A stretch of 64,000 nt of DNA from WHSO01 sp963732875 (lineage in GTDB: Bacteria > Pseudomonadota > Alphaproteobacteria > SMXQ01), in the NCBI GenBank assembly GCA_963732875.1, contig CAVTBD010000003.1:775573-839572 (forward strand). Reading direction: 5' to 3'. The position numbers and the translations under genes are program-made. Below are positions 28,569-39,604 of this stretch, in pieces. Every line of letters begins with the position of its first letter. Position 1 is the first letter of the stretch. The notes under the pieces are model-generated. The model ran no database searches, was not told where the DNA came from, and saw only the letters and a list, made by a program, of their open reading frames with translations.

Positions 28569-28705
28569 CTTTGCCGGTCGCTTCACTATAGTTTCGCGCT
28601 TTCCCGACCCGGGCCGCGGGTTTGCCGCGGATCCAGCCACCGCCGAAAGGCGGAGCGGACAGGCGGGACATGAATAACACCAGACCAACTAGGGTGTAGA
28701 GAGAC

Positions 28706-29320
28706 ATGAGCAAACGACAGTCGTCGAAGCACAAGATTGACCGCCGCCTCGGGGTAAACCTCTGGGGTCGCGCGAAGAGCCCCTTCAACAAGCGCGAGAC
28801 GGTGCCCGGCCAGCATGGCCAGCGGCGCTTCAAGGTCTCCAACTTCGGCCAGCAGCTGCAGGCGAAGCAGAAGCTGAAGGGCTATTACGGCAACATCGGC
28901 GAGCGCCAGTTCCACAGCTATTACGTCGAGGCGGTGCGCCGGCGCGGCGACACCGGCGAGCAGCTGATCGGCCTCCTCGAGAGCCGGCTCGACACCCTCG
29001 TCTACCGCATGAAGTTCGTCCCCACCGTGTTCGCGGCGCGCCAGTTCGTCAACCACGGCCACGTCCTGGTCAACGGCAAGCGCGTCACCATTCCCTCCTA
29101 TCTGGTCACGGAAGGCGACGAGATCGAGGTGCGCCAGAAGTCGCGCGAGCTGCCGCTCGTCCTCGAGGCGACTTCCTCGGGCGAGCGCGACGTGCCCGAC
29201 TATCTCGAGGTCGACTTCAAGGCGATGAAGGGCAAGCTCGTCCGCACGCCGCAGTTCGCCGAGGTGCCCTATCCGGTCCAGATGGAGCCGAACCTCGTGA
29301 TCGAATTCTATTCGCGTTAA
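28706..29320 (+). CDS. rpsD: 30S ribosomal protein S4
   Basis: 204 residues. N-terminal RRLGVNLWGRAKSPFNKRE, zinc-free form; S4 RNA-binding domain about 94-155 with LESRLDTLVYRMKFVPT, ARQFVNHGHVLVNGKRV and ITIPSYLV-type spacing. C-terminal PVQMEPNLVIEFYSR is diagnostic. It initiates 16S assembly in the 30S body. Stand-alone in alphaproteobacteria, not in the alpha operon. Followed by a strong terminator at 29354. Confidence 0.98.
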   Translation: MSKRQSSKHKIDRRLGVNLWGRAKSPFNKRETVPGQHGQRRFKVSNFGQQLQAKQKLKGYYGNIGERQFHSYYVEAVRRRGDTGEQLIGLLESRLDTLVYRMKFVPTVFAARQFVNHGHVLVNGKRVTIPSYLVTEGDEIEVRQKSRELPLVLEATSSGERDVPDYLEVDFKAMKGKLVRTPQFAEVPYPVQMEPNLVIEFYSR

Positions 29321-29353
29321 GTCGGGCGGCTACAGCCACGACAAAGGCGGGAA

Positions 29354-29380
29354 GGGCCGGTCCTTGGACCGGCCCTTTTT
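29354..29380 (+). terminator. Rho-independent terminator of rpsD
   Basis: GGGCCGGTCC-TT-GGACCGGCCC followed by TTTTT. Ten-base-pair perfect stem, 34 bases after the rpsD stop. Confidence 0.93.
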
Positions 29381-29392
29381 CATTCCGGCACC

Positions 29393-29506
29393 TAGAGCAG
29401 GGTCGGTTCAGATTGATTCAATCTGAACCGACCCTGCTCTAAATTTAAAGTGTAGAGCCTGAATTCACGGCTCAAGATCGTTCCGATCGGAGCCGATCAG
29501 GCTCTA
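29393..29506. repeat. Two adjacent palindromic repeats at the edge of the insertion sequence
   Basis: First unit 29393-29441: TAGAGCAGGGTCGGTTCAGA and its reverse complement around TTGATTCAATCTG, a near-perfect 49-base palindrome. Second unit 29453-29506: copy 2 of the TAGAGCCTGA element found at 408-460 and 60174-60226. The IS starts at 29508, directly against the end of the second palindrome. Confidence 0.85.
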
Positions 29507-30425
29507 AGAGGCTGTCTTGAAACGCGGTTTTGGGGTGGATGGCCGGGTTCGGATGTGATTCCAAACGGTTGTCGAAGCCAGTTTGGAGAGCCTCATGTGG
29601 ACCCCGACCACCCGGCGGCAGCATAGCCGCGAACATCTGCGTTACGGAAGCGACCTCACCGATGCGGAATGGGCGATCATCGCGCCGTTCCTGCCGCCAC
29701 CGGCCCGAACCGGTCGACCCCGCCAATGGCCGATGCGCGAGATCATGAATGCCGTCTTCTACGTGCTGCGGGGCGGCATCGCCTGGCGGCTGCTACCCAC
29801 GGACTTTCCGCCGATGACGACGGTCTACGGCTGGTTCCTGCGCTTCCGCCGCGAGGGCCTGTTCGAGACCATCAACCACCATCTCGTCATGATCGATCGC
29901 GAGCGGACCGGACGCCAGGCCAGCCCGTCGGCGGCCGTGATCGACAGCCAGAGCGTCAGGACCGTCGAAGCCGGCGGCCCCAGGGGGTATGACGCGGGCA
30001 AGAAGATCAAGGGCCGCAAGCGCCATGCCATGGTCGACACCGACGGGCGCATCCTGGTAATCCAGGCTCATCCGGCCGACGTTCAGGACCGCGACGGCGC
30101 CATCCCGCTGCTACAGGCATCGCGACGCTCGTTCCCCTTCGTCGAACTCGCCTTTGCCGACAGCGCCTATGGCGCCCAGAGAGTCAAGGACGCCACCTGC
30201 ATCGCCATCGAGGTCGTCAAGAAGATCGCCAATCAGGTTGGCTTCCACGTCCTGCCAAAACGCTGGGTGGTCGAGCGCTCCTTCGCCTGGATCAACCGCA
30301 ACCGAAGGCTGGCCAAGGACGTCGAAGCAACCATCGCCTCCGCTGAAGCCTTCCTCTACGCCGCCTCGGTCATGCTGCTCACACGCCGCCTCGCTCGACA
30401 GAAATGAGTTTCGAGTCGAACTTAA
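29505..30425 (+). mobile_element. IS5-family insertion sequence, copy 1
   Basis: About 915 bases. The left end GAGGCTGTCTTGAAAC (29508) and right end (reverse complement AAGTTCGACTCGAAAC, to about 30422) are imperfect inverted repeats. TAA flanks both sides (29505-29507 and 30423-30425), a probable 3-base target duplication. A second copy lies at 60370-61285 in opposite orientation with an identical transposase. The two copies differ only near the right tip (GTCGAACTT versus GTCAGACTT), so they are recent. Confidence 0.88.
29595..30407 (+). CDS. IS5-family transposase, copy 1
   Basis: 270 residues from ATG 29595, preceded by GGAGAG. N-terminal DUF4096-type domain (YGSDLTDAEWAIIAPFLPPP, about 17-40) then the DDE domain: first Asp in SAAVIDSQSVRT, second Asp in LAFADSAYGAQRV, Glu in RWVVERSFAWINRNRRLAKD. 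Intact, so probably active. Cleaves and inserts its own element. Identical in protein sequence to copy 2. Confidence 0.93.
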   Translation: MWTPTTRRQHSREHLRYGSDLTDAEWAIIAPFLPPPARTGRPRQWPMREIMNAVFYVLRGGIAWRLLPTDFPPMTTVYGWFLRFRREGLFETINHHLVMIDRERTGRQASPSAAVIDSQSVRTVEAGGPRGYDAGKKIKGRKRHAMVDTDGRILVIQAHPADVQDRDGAIPLLQASRRSFPFVELAFADSAYGAQRVKDATCIAIEVVKKIANQVGFHVLPKRWVVERSFAWINRNRRLAKDVEATIASAEAFLYAASVMLLTRRLARQK

Positions 30426-30429
30426 GTGA

Positions 30430-30801
30430 CTACTCGGCGGCGGCGGACGCAGGCTTGCCGGCGGCCGCGGTGTCTTCGTCGCGCCAGCGCACGGCGATGG
30501 CGTTGAGTTCCTTGAGCACGCCCGACAGCTCGTGGCCGCGCTCCGCGAGCGCATAGCTGACACTGGGCGGGATGGTCGGCGTATGGGTGCGCGTGATCAG
30601 ACCCGCGCCTTCCAGCATCCGGAGCCGTTCGGTCAGCACCTTGGCGGAGATGCCCGGCACGCGACGCTTGAGCTCGCCGAAGCGGACCTCGCCGTCGTTG
30701 CGCAACACCCAGAGGATGTAGCTGGTCCACGGACCCATCAGCACCCGCAACAGGGCATCCATGGGGCAGGAGGCTTCGCGCTTGGTCATGGCTCTGTCCA
30801 T
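30430..30801 (-). CDS. HxlR-family transcriptional regulator
   Basis: About 119-123 residues (ATG at 30801 or 30789). Winged-helix HxlR domain: CPMDALLRVLMGPWTSYILW, VRFGELKRRVPGISAKVLTERLRMLEGAGLI, YALAERGHELSGVL. The Cys at about residue 12 is in the position used as redox or electrophile sensor in related regulators (YodB/QorR type). It is divergent from a flavodoxin-like quinone reductase gene, the usual target of this family. The region between (30802-30936) is AT-rich with several TAACTA and TTAGTAA stretches that could be operators. The IS ends 5 bases beyond the stop codon. Confidence 0.9.
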   Translation of the reverse strand: MDRAMTKREASCPMDALLRVLMGPWTSYILWVLRNDGEVRFGELKRRVPGISAKVLTERLRMLEGAGLITRTHTPTIPPSVSYALAERGHELSGVLKELNAIAVRWRDEDTAAAGKPASAAAE

Positions 30802-30936
30802 TTCGCTGCCGTAATTGGTTACTAAAAGATAACTACTTTACAAAGGAAATCAATAGGTCCATATCGTTGTCAGTTTCGAAAAGAAACCGACCAGGGGGAT
30901 GGTTCCCTTGGGGGGTCTCGGGAAAGGACTGGAACC

Positions 30937-31448
30937 ATGAGCAAGATCGCCATCGTCTATCACTCCGGCTACGGCCATACCAAGGTGCAGGCCGAGGCCG
31001 TCGCCCGCGACATCGACGCGGCCGACGCCATCATCTTCGGCGCGCCGACCTACATGGGCAGCGTGTCGGCGCCCCTGAAGGCGTTCATGGAGGCCTCCTC
31101 CAAGGCCTGGATGGAGCAGCGCTGGAAGGACAAGATCGCCGCCGGCTTCACCAACTCCGGCGCGCAGAGCGGGGACAAGCTCAACGCCTGATCCAGCTCG
31201 CGGTATTCGCCGCCCAGCACGCCATGATCTGGGTCGGGCTCGACCTGCCGCCCGGCAACAACTCGAGCAAGGGCAGCACGGCCGACCTCAACCGGCTCGG
31301 CGGGTTCCTCGGCGCCCTGGCGCAGTCGAACGTCGACGAGGGGCCGGACAAGGGCCCGATCGCGAGCGACCTCGCCACCGCCGAGCATCTCGGCCGGCGC
31401 GTCGCCACCCTTGCCCGGGCGTTCACCGACACGAAGATCGCGGCGTGA
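30937..31448 (+). CDS. Flavodoxin-fold NAD(P)H-dependent reductase (shortened and frameshifted)
   Basis: About 170 residues when corrected. FMN-binding N-terminus IAIVYHSGYGHTKVQAEAVA, then AIIFGAPTYMGSVSAPLKAFME and FTNSGAQSGDKLN. The frame stops at a TGA near 31189; adding one base there restores ALIQLAVFAAQHAMIWVGLD, LPPGNNSSKG and SNVDEGPDKGPIASDLATAE to the TGA at 31446. In addition, about 30 residues normally present after the first helix (between AEAVAR and DIDAADAI) are missing, so this copy may carry a real internal deletion. Probable quinone or FMN reductase under control of the divergent HxlR regulator. Confidence 0.75.
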
Positions 31449-31555
31449 CGAGATCACCGCAACGTGACGAAAAGTTAATTGGCATCCTCGCCGTGCGAGG
31501 CGTGGAATGGTCACGGCGGGACCACGGTGTCCTGCCTTCGAGATGGAGAGTAAAA

Positions 31556-32008
31556 ATGCTGATATCCCAAATTCTGGACCGCAAGGGCCGCAACGTGGTC
31601 ACGGCCGGCACCGACGACATCGTTCTGGACATCGTCATCAAGCTGCACGCCTACAACATCGGTGCCGTGCCGGTGATCGACGCCGAGGGCACCGTGGTCG
31701 GGATCGTATCGGAGCGCGACGTCGTCGATGCCATTGCGACCCAGGGCCACAAGGTCGTGCTCGGCCCGGTGGCGAACATCATGACCCGGCCGGTGCTGCT
31801 CGCCCGGGGGTCGGACCACATCCAGTCCGCGACCCGGACCATGATCGAGCGACGTGTCCGTCACCTGCCGGTGACCGAGGACGGCCGGCTCGCCGGCATC
31901 GTCAGCATCGGCGATCTGCTCAAGCCGCACCTTGATGAGAGCCGGCTCGAGACCGCCGTGCTGCGCGACATGGCGAAGGCATCCCTGGTGGGCGTCCAGC
32001 ATGCCTGA
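31556..32008 (+). CDS. CBS-domain-pair protein
   Basis: 150 residues consisting of two tandem CBS domains (about 8-65 and 75-130) with GAVPVIDAEGTVVGIVSERDVV and HLPVTEDGRLAGIVSIGDLL. Such stand-alone proteins bind adenine nucleotides and act as energy sensors or regulators of unknown partners. GATGGAGAGTAAAA precedes the ATG. Flanked downstream by a bidirectional terminator. Confidence 0.9.
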   Translation: MLISQILDRKGRNVVTAGTDDIVLDIVIKLHAYNIGAVPVIDAEGTVVGIVSERDVVDAIATQGHKVVLGPVANIMTRPVLLARGSDHIQSATRTMIERRVRHLPVTEDGRLAGIVSIGDLLKPHLDESRLETAVLRDMAKASLVGVQHA

Positions 32009-32031
32009 GCACAACGTGCGCTAAAGAAAAA

Positions 32032-32057
32032 GGGCCGGTCCCGGGACCGGCCCTTTT
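32032..32057. terminator. Rho-independent terminator between convergent genes
   Basis: GGGCCGGTCC-CG-GGACCGGCCC followed by TTTTCTT; on the other strand it is followed by TTTTTCTTT. Bidirectional, serving the CBS gene and the convergent VOC gene. Its stem is the same as that of the rpsD terminator. Confidence 0.93.
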
Positions 32058-32085
32058 CTTGTTCAGACTGTTTTTCTGTTCGTGC

Positions 32086-32961
32086 TCAGGCGTCGGTCCA
32101 GTGGACGCTTTCGTGGCCGGGCTCGTAGGCGCGCAGGCTGAGCGACGGATTGCGGTTGACCAGCGGCCGCGCGTACATCGGGTGCTGCATGCTGCGCACC
32201 TCGTGGTCGATGCGGTACAGCACCTTGCCGGTCTCGGGGTCGGCGATGTCGCGGAAGCGGTACTGGTGCTGGTTCGATTCCTGGTAGATCAGCCCCTTTT
32301 CCCGGAGCGCGCGGTAAGGGCCGGAGAAATTCTGGGTGTAGATCTGGATGTGGTTGTCGTCGTAGGGCACGCGCGGCTTCTTAGTTTCCCGGAAATACAG
32401 GAACTGCCGTTCGCCCGCCGGCACGCGTGCGCATTTCGCGCCCTTGTGGTCCATCACCTCGGCCGGGGCCCGGAAGATATCGCGGTAGAAGCGCGCGATG
32501 CCGTCCGCCGCACCCTTGGGCGCGTCGAACTCGACATAGGCCATGCCGAGCTTCATGCGGCCGAAGCGCTCCGGATCGGGGGCGTGGCAGTCGATGCGGT
32601 TGCCCCACGGGCAGGTCACCTCGACCGCGTCGTTGGCAGCGCGGAACTTGAACTTGGTACCCTTGAGCTGGCCCTTGACCGAGGCGAGCCGGTCGAGCAG
32701 GGCGTCGCGGTGCGGGATGACGAGACCGGTGATGCCCTGGACCACCTGGGGCGGCCGCGTCGGCAGGTGGAACTGGCTCATGCCGACGTTGACCCACATG
32801 TTGTCGGTGCCGGTCACGAGGTAGGGATCGCGCGTCAGGCCGAGGCCGGTGACGTAGAACGCCGTCGCCAAACGCTGGTCCGCTACCTGGACGTTGACGT
32901 GGCCGAGGTTGACGATGTTGCCGAGGTCCTCGGTGGTGCGGTCGTAGGTCTTTTCCGCCAT
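32086..32961 (-). CDS. VOC (glyoxalase/bleomycin resistance/dioxygenase superfamily) protein
   Basis: 291 residues, two VOC modules. First module: VNLGHVNVQVADQRLATAFY, QFHLPTRPPQVVQGI. Second: LGMAYVEFDAPKGAADGIARFYRDIF and DNHIQIYTQNFSGPYRAL. His and Glu in VOC-characteristic positions (GHVNVQV, VEVTCPWGN, HIQIY) could bind a divalent metal. Function (dioxygenase, lyase or isomerase) unknown. Own ATG at 32961; the upstream grxD gene is about 120 bases away. Confidence 0.8.
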   Translation of the reverse strand: MAEKTYDRTTEDLGNIVNLGHVNVQVADQRLATAFYVTGLGLTRDPYLVTGTDNMWVNVGMSQFHLPTRPPQVVQGITGLVIPHRDALLDRLASVKGQLKGTKFKFRAANDAVEVTCPWGNRIDCHAPDPERFGRMKLGMAYVEFDAPKGAADGIARFYRDIFRAPAEVMDHKGAKCARVPAGERQFLYFRETKKPRVPYDDNHIQIYTQNFSGPYRALREKGLIYQESNQHQYRFRDIADPETGKVLYRIDHEVRSMQHPMYARPLVNRNPSLSLRAYEPGHESVHWTDA

Positions 32962-33083
32962 GACGCTTCCCCTGTCCGTTCGTTGATTACGGCCATGATG
33001 CCCCAAAGCGGGGCGAGGGAAAAGGGCGGGCCCGGAGGACGGCGCTATGCGCCTGTCCTGGTCGTCGAACTTACTGGCCGGGA

Positions 33084-33437
33084 CTACTGGCCGGGCTGCG
33101 GGCTCTCGGTGACCGGGATGCCCTTCTGGGCGAAGAAATCGTGCAACTCGCCGGACTGGTACATCTCGCGGATGATGTCGCAGCCGCCGACGAACTCGCC
33201 CTTGACGTAGAGCTGCGGGATGGTCGGCCAATTGGAAAAGCTCTTCACGCCTTCGCGGATCTCGCCGTCGGTGAGCACGTCGATGCCCTTGAACTTGACC
33301 CCCATCAGGGACAGCACCTGCACCACCGTCGCGGAGAAGCCGCACTGGGGGAACACCGGGGTGCCCTTCATGAACAGCACCACGTCGTTGTCGGTGACCT
33401 CGTTCCTGATCCTGTCGTGAACCGGATTGTCGCTCAT
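33084..33437 (-). CDS. grxD: Grx4-family monothiol glutaredoxin
   Basis: 117 residues. CGFS active site (Cys32 in TPVFPQCGFSATVVQ), glutathione-binding WPTIPQLYVKGEFVGGCDII. Works with BolA as a [2Fe-2S] carrier and iron-status regulator. Lies directly downstream of bolA and the purL end of the pur cluster, the standard alphaproteobacterial arrangement. Confidence 0.95.
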   Translation of the reverse strand: MSDNPVHDRIRNEVTDNDVVLFMKGTPVFPQCGFSATVVQVLSLMGVKFKGIDVLTDGEIREGVKSFSNWPTIPQLYVKGEFVGGCDIIREMYQSGELHDFFAQKGIPVTESPQPGQ

Positions 33438-33478
33438 TGCCTTACCTCTCTGGCCCGCTCAACGGCGGGCCGGTTGAA

Positions 33479-33724
33479 TCACTTGGCGGTGGTGGCCAGG
33501 GCAGTGGTGGTCAGCGCGAGCGCGTGCAGCTCGCCGCCCATGCGGCCCTTGAGCGCGTCGTAGACCATCTGGTGCTGGCGCACGCGCGTAAGCCCGGAGA
33601 AGGCCGTGGAGGCGACGTGGGCGGCATAGTGGTTGCCGTCGCCCGCGAGGTCCTCGATGCGGACCTCCGCGTCAGGCAGGGCTTCCCTGATCATGCGTTC
33701 GATGTCGCCGGCGTCCATCGCCAT
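33479..33724 (-). CDS. bolA: BolA-family protein
   Basis: 81 residues, usual length for the small BolA/IbaG form. Core motif ALPDAEVRIEDLAGDGNHYAA, then SGLTRVRQHQMVYDALKGRM and GGELHALALTT with the conserved His. Binds monothiol glutaredoxin with a bridging [2Fe-2S]. ATG at 33724 (33718 possible). Between purL and grxD. Confidence 0.94.
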   Translation of the reverse strand: MAMDAGDIERMIREALPDAEVRIEDLAGDGNHYAAHVASTAFSGLTRVRQHQMVYDALKGRMGGELHALALTTTALATTAK

Positions 33725-33749
33725 TGCGTCTATCTCCTGTAGCCTGTCG

Positions 33750-35959
<2,210 letters not shown>

Positions 35960-35963
<4 letters not shown>

Positions 35964-36652
35964 GCTGCGAGCGCCTCCACCAGTCCCTCGAACATGGGCC
36001 TGCCGTCGGTGCCGCCGAGCAGCGCGTCGGCCAAGCGCTCCGGGTGCGGCATCATGCCGAGCACGTTGCCCTTCGCGTTCCGGATCCCGGCGATGTTGGC
36101 GAGCGAGCCGTTGGGGTTGGCCGCCTCGGTGATCTCGCCCGTGGGCGTCGCATAGCGGAACATCACCTCGCCCTCGCCCTCGATGCGCTTGAGCGTCTCG
36201 GGGTCGGCGAAGAAGTTGCCGTCGGCATGCGCGATCGGGAAGCGGACCACCTGGCCGCTGGCATAGCGGCCCGTGAACGGCGCGCGTGCGTCCTCGACGC
36301 GCAGGTGCACGTCGCGGCACACGAACCTGAGGCTCGCGTTGCGCATCAGCGCGCCCGGCAGCAGCCCGGCCTCGGTCAGGATCTGGAAGCCGTTGCATAC
36401 GCCCAGCACGGCGACGCCGGCGGCGGCGCGCGTCTTCACCTCGGCCATGGCCGGGGAATGGGCCGCCATGGCGCCGGCGCGCAGGTAGTCGCCGTAGGAG
36501 AACCCGCCCGGCACGGCGATCAGGTCGACCTTGGGAAAGTCGGCGTCCCGATGCCACACCATGACCGGCGGCGTGCCGGTGATCCCGGCGAGCGCCACCT
36601 GCATGTCGCGATCGCAGTTGGAGCCGGGAAAGACGATGACGGCGGATTTCAT
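35960..36652 (-). CDS. purQ: Phosphoribosylformylglycinamidine synthase subunit PurQ (glutaminase)
   Basis: 230 residues, class I glutamine amidotransferase. VIVFPGSNCDRDMQVAL start, nucleophile elbow VLGVCNGFQILTEAGLLPGA (Cys), His-Glu in GMMPHPERLAD. Supplies ammonia to PurL. Overlaps purL by 4 bases; purS ends 45 bases upstream. Confidence 0.97.
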
Positions 36653-36697
36653 GACAGTCCTAAGAAACGGGCCTGTGAAGCGGTGCCGGGCCTCGGC

Positions 36698-36941
36698 CTA
36701 GCGGTCGAGGTCGATGCGGTAGTCCTCGATCACGGTGTTGGCGAGCAGCTGCTCGCACATGGCGCCGACCTGCTCGCGTGCTTTGTCGGCAGTCGGTCTC
36801 GGCGATCTCGAGCTCGATGACCTTGCCCTGGCGCACGTCGCCGACGCCCGAGAAGCCGAGCGACTTGAGCGCGTGGCCGATGGCCTTGCCCTGGGGGTCG
36901 AGGACGCCCTGCTTGAGGGTGACGTGGACGCGCGCCCGCAT
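36698..36941 (-). CDS. purS: Phosphoribosylformylglycinamidine synthase subunit PurS (frameshifted)
   Basis: 80 residues when corrected. MRARVHVTLKQGVLDPQGKA then GHALKSLGFSGVGDVRQGKV is typical PurS. After IAETD the frame breaks; removing the extra base at about 36791 gives ADKAREQVGAMCEQLLANTV and IEDYRIDLDR to the TAG at 36698. PurS bridges PurQ and PurL in the FGAM synthase complex. Sits between purC (3-base gap) and purQ. A broken purS would give purine auxotrophy, so a sequence error is the likelier explanation. Confidence 0.9.
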
Positions 36942-36944
36942 CGC

Positions 36945-37709
36945 CTACTGCACCGCCTTGGGGCCTTGCACGTCGGACGGCCCGCTTTCGGGCAGGATGC
37001 CGAGACGGCGCGCGACCTCCTGATAGGCCTCCTCGACCTTGCCGAGGTCGCGGCGGAAGCGGTCCTTGTCCATCTTCTCGTTGGTCTTGAGGTCCCACAG
37101 CCGGCACGAATCGGGGCTGATCTCGTCGGCCAGCACGACCCGGACCTCGTCGCCGTTGTACCAGCGGCCGAACTCGAGCTTGAAGTCCACCAGCCGGATG
37201 CCGATGCCGAGAAACAGGCCCGTCATGAAGTCGTTGATGCGCAGCGCCATGTTGACGACGTCGTCGAGCTCCTGGTGGGAGGCCCAGCCGAAGCAGCTGA
37301 TGTGCTCCTCCGACACCATCGGGTCGCCGAGCTCGTCGTTCTTGAGGTAGTACTCGAGGATCGAGCGCGGCAGCACGGTGCCTTCCTCGATGCCGAGGCG
37401 CTGGGACAGGGTGCCGGCGGCGATGTTGCGCACGACCACTTCGAGCGGGATGATCTCGACCTCGCGCACCAGTTGCTCGCGCATGTTGAGCCGCTTGATG
37501 AAATGGGTCGGGATGCCGATCTCGCCGAGGCGCACCATCAGGAGCTCGGAGATGCGGTTGTTCAGCACCCCCTTGCCGGTGATCGTGCCCTTCTTCTTGT
37601 TGTTGAAGGCGGTGGCGTCGTCCTTGAAGTACTGGACGATGGTGCCGGGCTCGGGCCCCTGGAACAATACCTTGGCCTTACCCTCGTAAATCTGCTTGCG
37701 GCGGTTCAT
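36945..37709 (-). CDS. purC: Phosphoribosylaminoimidazole-succinocarboxamide synthase
   Basis: 254 residues. SAICAR synthase: QIYEGKAKVLFQGPEPGTIV, FNNKKKGTITGKGVLNNRIS, EVVVRNIAAGTLSQRLGIEEG, LVDFKLEFGRW and LADEISPDSCRLWD. ATG at 37709. First gene of the purC-purS-purQ-purL-bolA-grxD transcript; purB lies about 4.3 kb further on the same strand, with four unrelated genes between. Confidence 0.96.
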   Translation of the reverse strand: MNRRKQIYEGKAKVLFQGPEPGTIVQYFKDDATAFNNKKKGTITGKGVLNNRISELLMVRLGEIGIPTHFIKRLNMREQLVREVEIIPLEVVVRNIAAGTLSQRLGIEEGTVLPRSILEYYLKNDELGDPMVSEEHISCFGWASHQELDDVVNMALRINDFMTGLFLGIGIRLVDFKLEFGRWYNGDEVRVVLADEISPDSCRLWDLKTNEKMDKDRFRRDLGKVEEAYQEVARRLGILPESGPSDVQGPKAVQ

Positions 37710-37903
37710 GGCGCGCCTTGTGCTGGCTGGTCCCGGCGGCCGACGCCGGGGGTGGAACGAGTGAGATGTATAGCACAACCGGGCGCCAAGACAATGCCGC
37801 CCCGCCCCGCCGGACCCCCAAAATCTGGCGATTTTTTGGGCGTAGTCCTACCAGATCATGCGGCTGGGCCCGGTTTCTCGTCCAGGCCCCGGCCGGGGCC
37901 GCC

Positions 37904-39379
37904 TCAGCGGCCGAACAGGTCGCGCACGCCTTCGCCGGCGCCGGGCTTCGCGGCTTCCTTGCGGGCCCGGGCGATGGTATCCGCAGCATCGGCGGCGAGC
38001 TTCGCCATGTCCACCGTGGTGAGCTTGCCGTCCTTCTTGAGGAAGCGGCCGTCCACCACCACGTGCTCGACGTTGGCGGGCTGGGCCGACTGGACGATCA
38101 TGCGCGACGGGATCGTGAACGGCATCATGTTCACGTCGGTGGTGCGCACCAGCATGAAGTCGGCGCGCTTGCCCGGCGTGAGCGAGCCCACCTGGTCGGC
38201 GATGCCAAGCGCGCGGGCGCCGTCGATAGTCGCCATCTGCAGGATTCGATTGGAATCGGCGTCGTATTCGCTCTTGGCCGTGCCGTTCTGGATGTTCTCG
38301 ATCGCCTTCATGATCGCGAACATGTCGGCGTTGCCGCACAGGATGGTGGTGTCCACCGACAGACCGACCGACACCCCGGCCTTGAGGAAGTGATCGACCG
38401 GCGTGATGCCGAAGCCGGTACGGAGTTCCGTGAACGGGCTCATGCTGACGGGCGTCTTGGTCTCGGCCAGCAGCTTGAGGTCCTCGGGCGAGTTGTTGGT
38501 GTCGTGGATCAGCACCAGGTCGGGGCCCAGCAGCCCCGCCTTGGCCAGGGTCTGGATGCCCTGGCGCTTCTTCACGCGCTTGGCGTTGGTGCCCATGTGC
38601 GAGGTGATGTGGATGCCGCGGGAGCGGGCGAAGGCCCATTCCTTCTTGCAGATCTCGATATCGTTGTTCTCGGGGCCGCGCGGGGCGATACCGAGCGTGA
38701 TCAGGCCGTCCTTGGTGATGTGGCCGCCGTCGAAGTACTTCTTCTGAACCCGCGCCACGTCGTCGAGCGGGAGGGTGTGGTTGCGCGGCGTCTTGCGCGA
38801 GTAGCCGTAGGCGAAGCGGGCGCGGGCGCCGACCTCCTTGTGCACGTCGAGCTCGGCGTCGGCGTATTCGGGGCCGAGCAGGTTGTGCGACCAGTTGGTG
38901 AAGGTGGTAATGCCCGAGCTGATTCCCTCAGCCAGCGCGAGGCGCACGCCGCGGGCGTTGTCTTCGGCAGTGAAGAACTTCCCGAGCAGCCGCGAGATGT
39001 AGTAGTAGCCCTGGCTCTTGATGTGGCCGGACATGTTGCGTGCGACCGCGCCCCACATGTGCCAGTGGGTATCGACGAAGCCGGGGAGCGCGATCATGGT
39101 GGCGCCGTCGACCACGGTCGCGCCCGGCGCCGACAGGTCGCGTCCGACCGCGACGATGGCGCCGTCGCGCACGTGGATATCGCCGTCGCGGATCTCGCCG
39201 AGCTTGGGGTCCATGGTCAGGAGGTAGGCCTTCTTGACGATGAACTCGCCGCGTGCGGGCAGACCGCGGGGCGCGGCCTGTGCCCTGGCGTCGCGGCCGA
39301 AGCCGACGACGCCGGCTGCGCTCGCTGCGGCGGCTGAGGCGAGAAGAGCGCGGCGTGAGATGTCGAAATTGCTGGTCAT
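37904..39379 (-). CDS. Tat-exported amidohydrolase (cytosine deaminase/chlorohydrolase-like)
   Basis: 491 residues. Twin-arginine signal FDISRRALLASAAAASAAG ending near ARAQA, so folded, metal-loaded export to the periplasm is expected. Metallo-hydrolase: ALPGFVDTHWHMWGAVARN (HxH metal site), GIHITSHMGTNAKR, LVLIHDTNNSPEDL, GVSVGLSVDTTILCGNADMF with the catalytic Asp, and ALGIADQVGSLTPGKRADFM. Substrate unknown (aminohydrolases of this group act on purines, triazines or related compounds). Flanked by an empty 195-base gap on the purC side. Confidence 0.85.
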   Translation of the reverse strand: MTSNFDISRRALLASAAAASAAGVVGFGRDARAQAAPRGLPARGEFIVKKAYLLTMDPKLGEIRDGDIHVRDGAIVAVGRDLSAPGATVVDGATMIALPGFVDTHWHMWGAVARNMSGHIKSQGYYYISRLLGKFFTAEDNARGVRLALAEGISSGITTFTNWSHNLLGPEYADAELDVHKEVGARARFAYGYSRKTPRNHTLPLDDVARVQKKYFDGGHITKDGLITLGIAPRGPENNDIEICKKEWAFARSRGIHITSHMGTNAKRVKKRQGIQTLAKAGLLGPDLVLIHDTNNSPEDLKLLAETKTPVSMSPFTELRTGFGITPVDHFLKAGVSVGLSVDTTILCGNADMFAIMKAIENIQNGTAKSEYDADSNRILQMATIDGARALGIADQVGSLTPGKRADFMLVRTTDVNMMPFTIPSRMIVQSAQPANVEHVVVDGRFLKKDGKLTTVDMAKLAADAADTIARARKEAAKPGAGEGVRDLFGR

Positions 39380-39604
39380 GGTGTTTCCCCCTGTTGTCGT
39401 TGGTGGACCGGTCGTGCGGCCGGGCGTTGCCGGGATGCAACGCCGAAGGGGCGGGAAGCCCCGCTGCGACCGACGCAGTTATGGTGTCGGCCGGCCGGGG
39501 CTGTCTTGTTTTTGGAAATTCCGCTCGGTCGGTCGGAGAAACTCTAGACCTGCGGGCGTGGACGTGACAATCGCGTTATGGAAACACCGTCACAGGGCCC
39601 GGCG

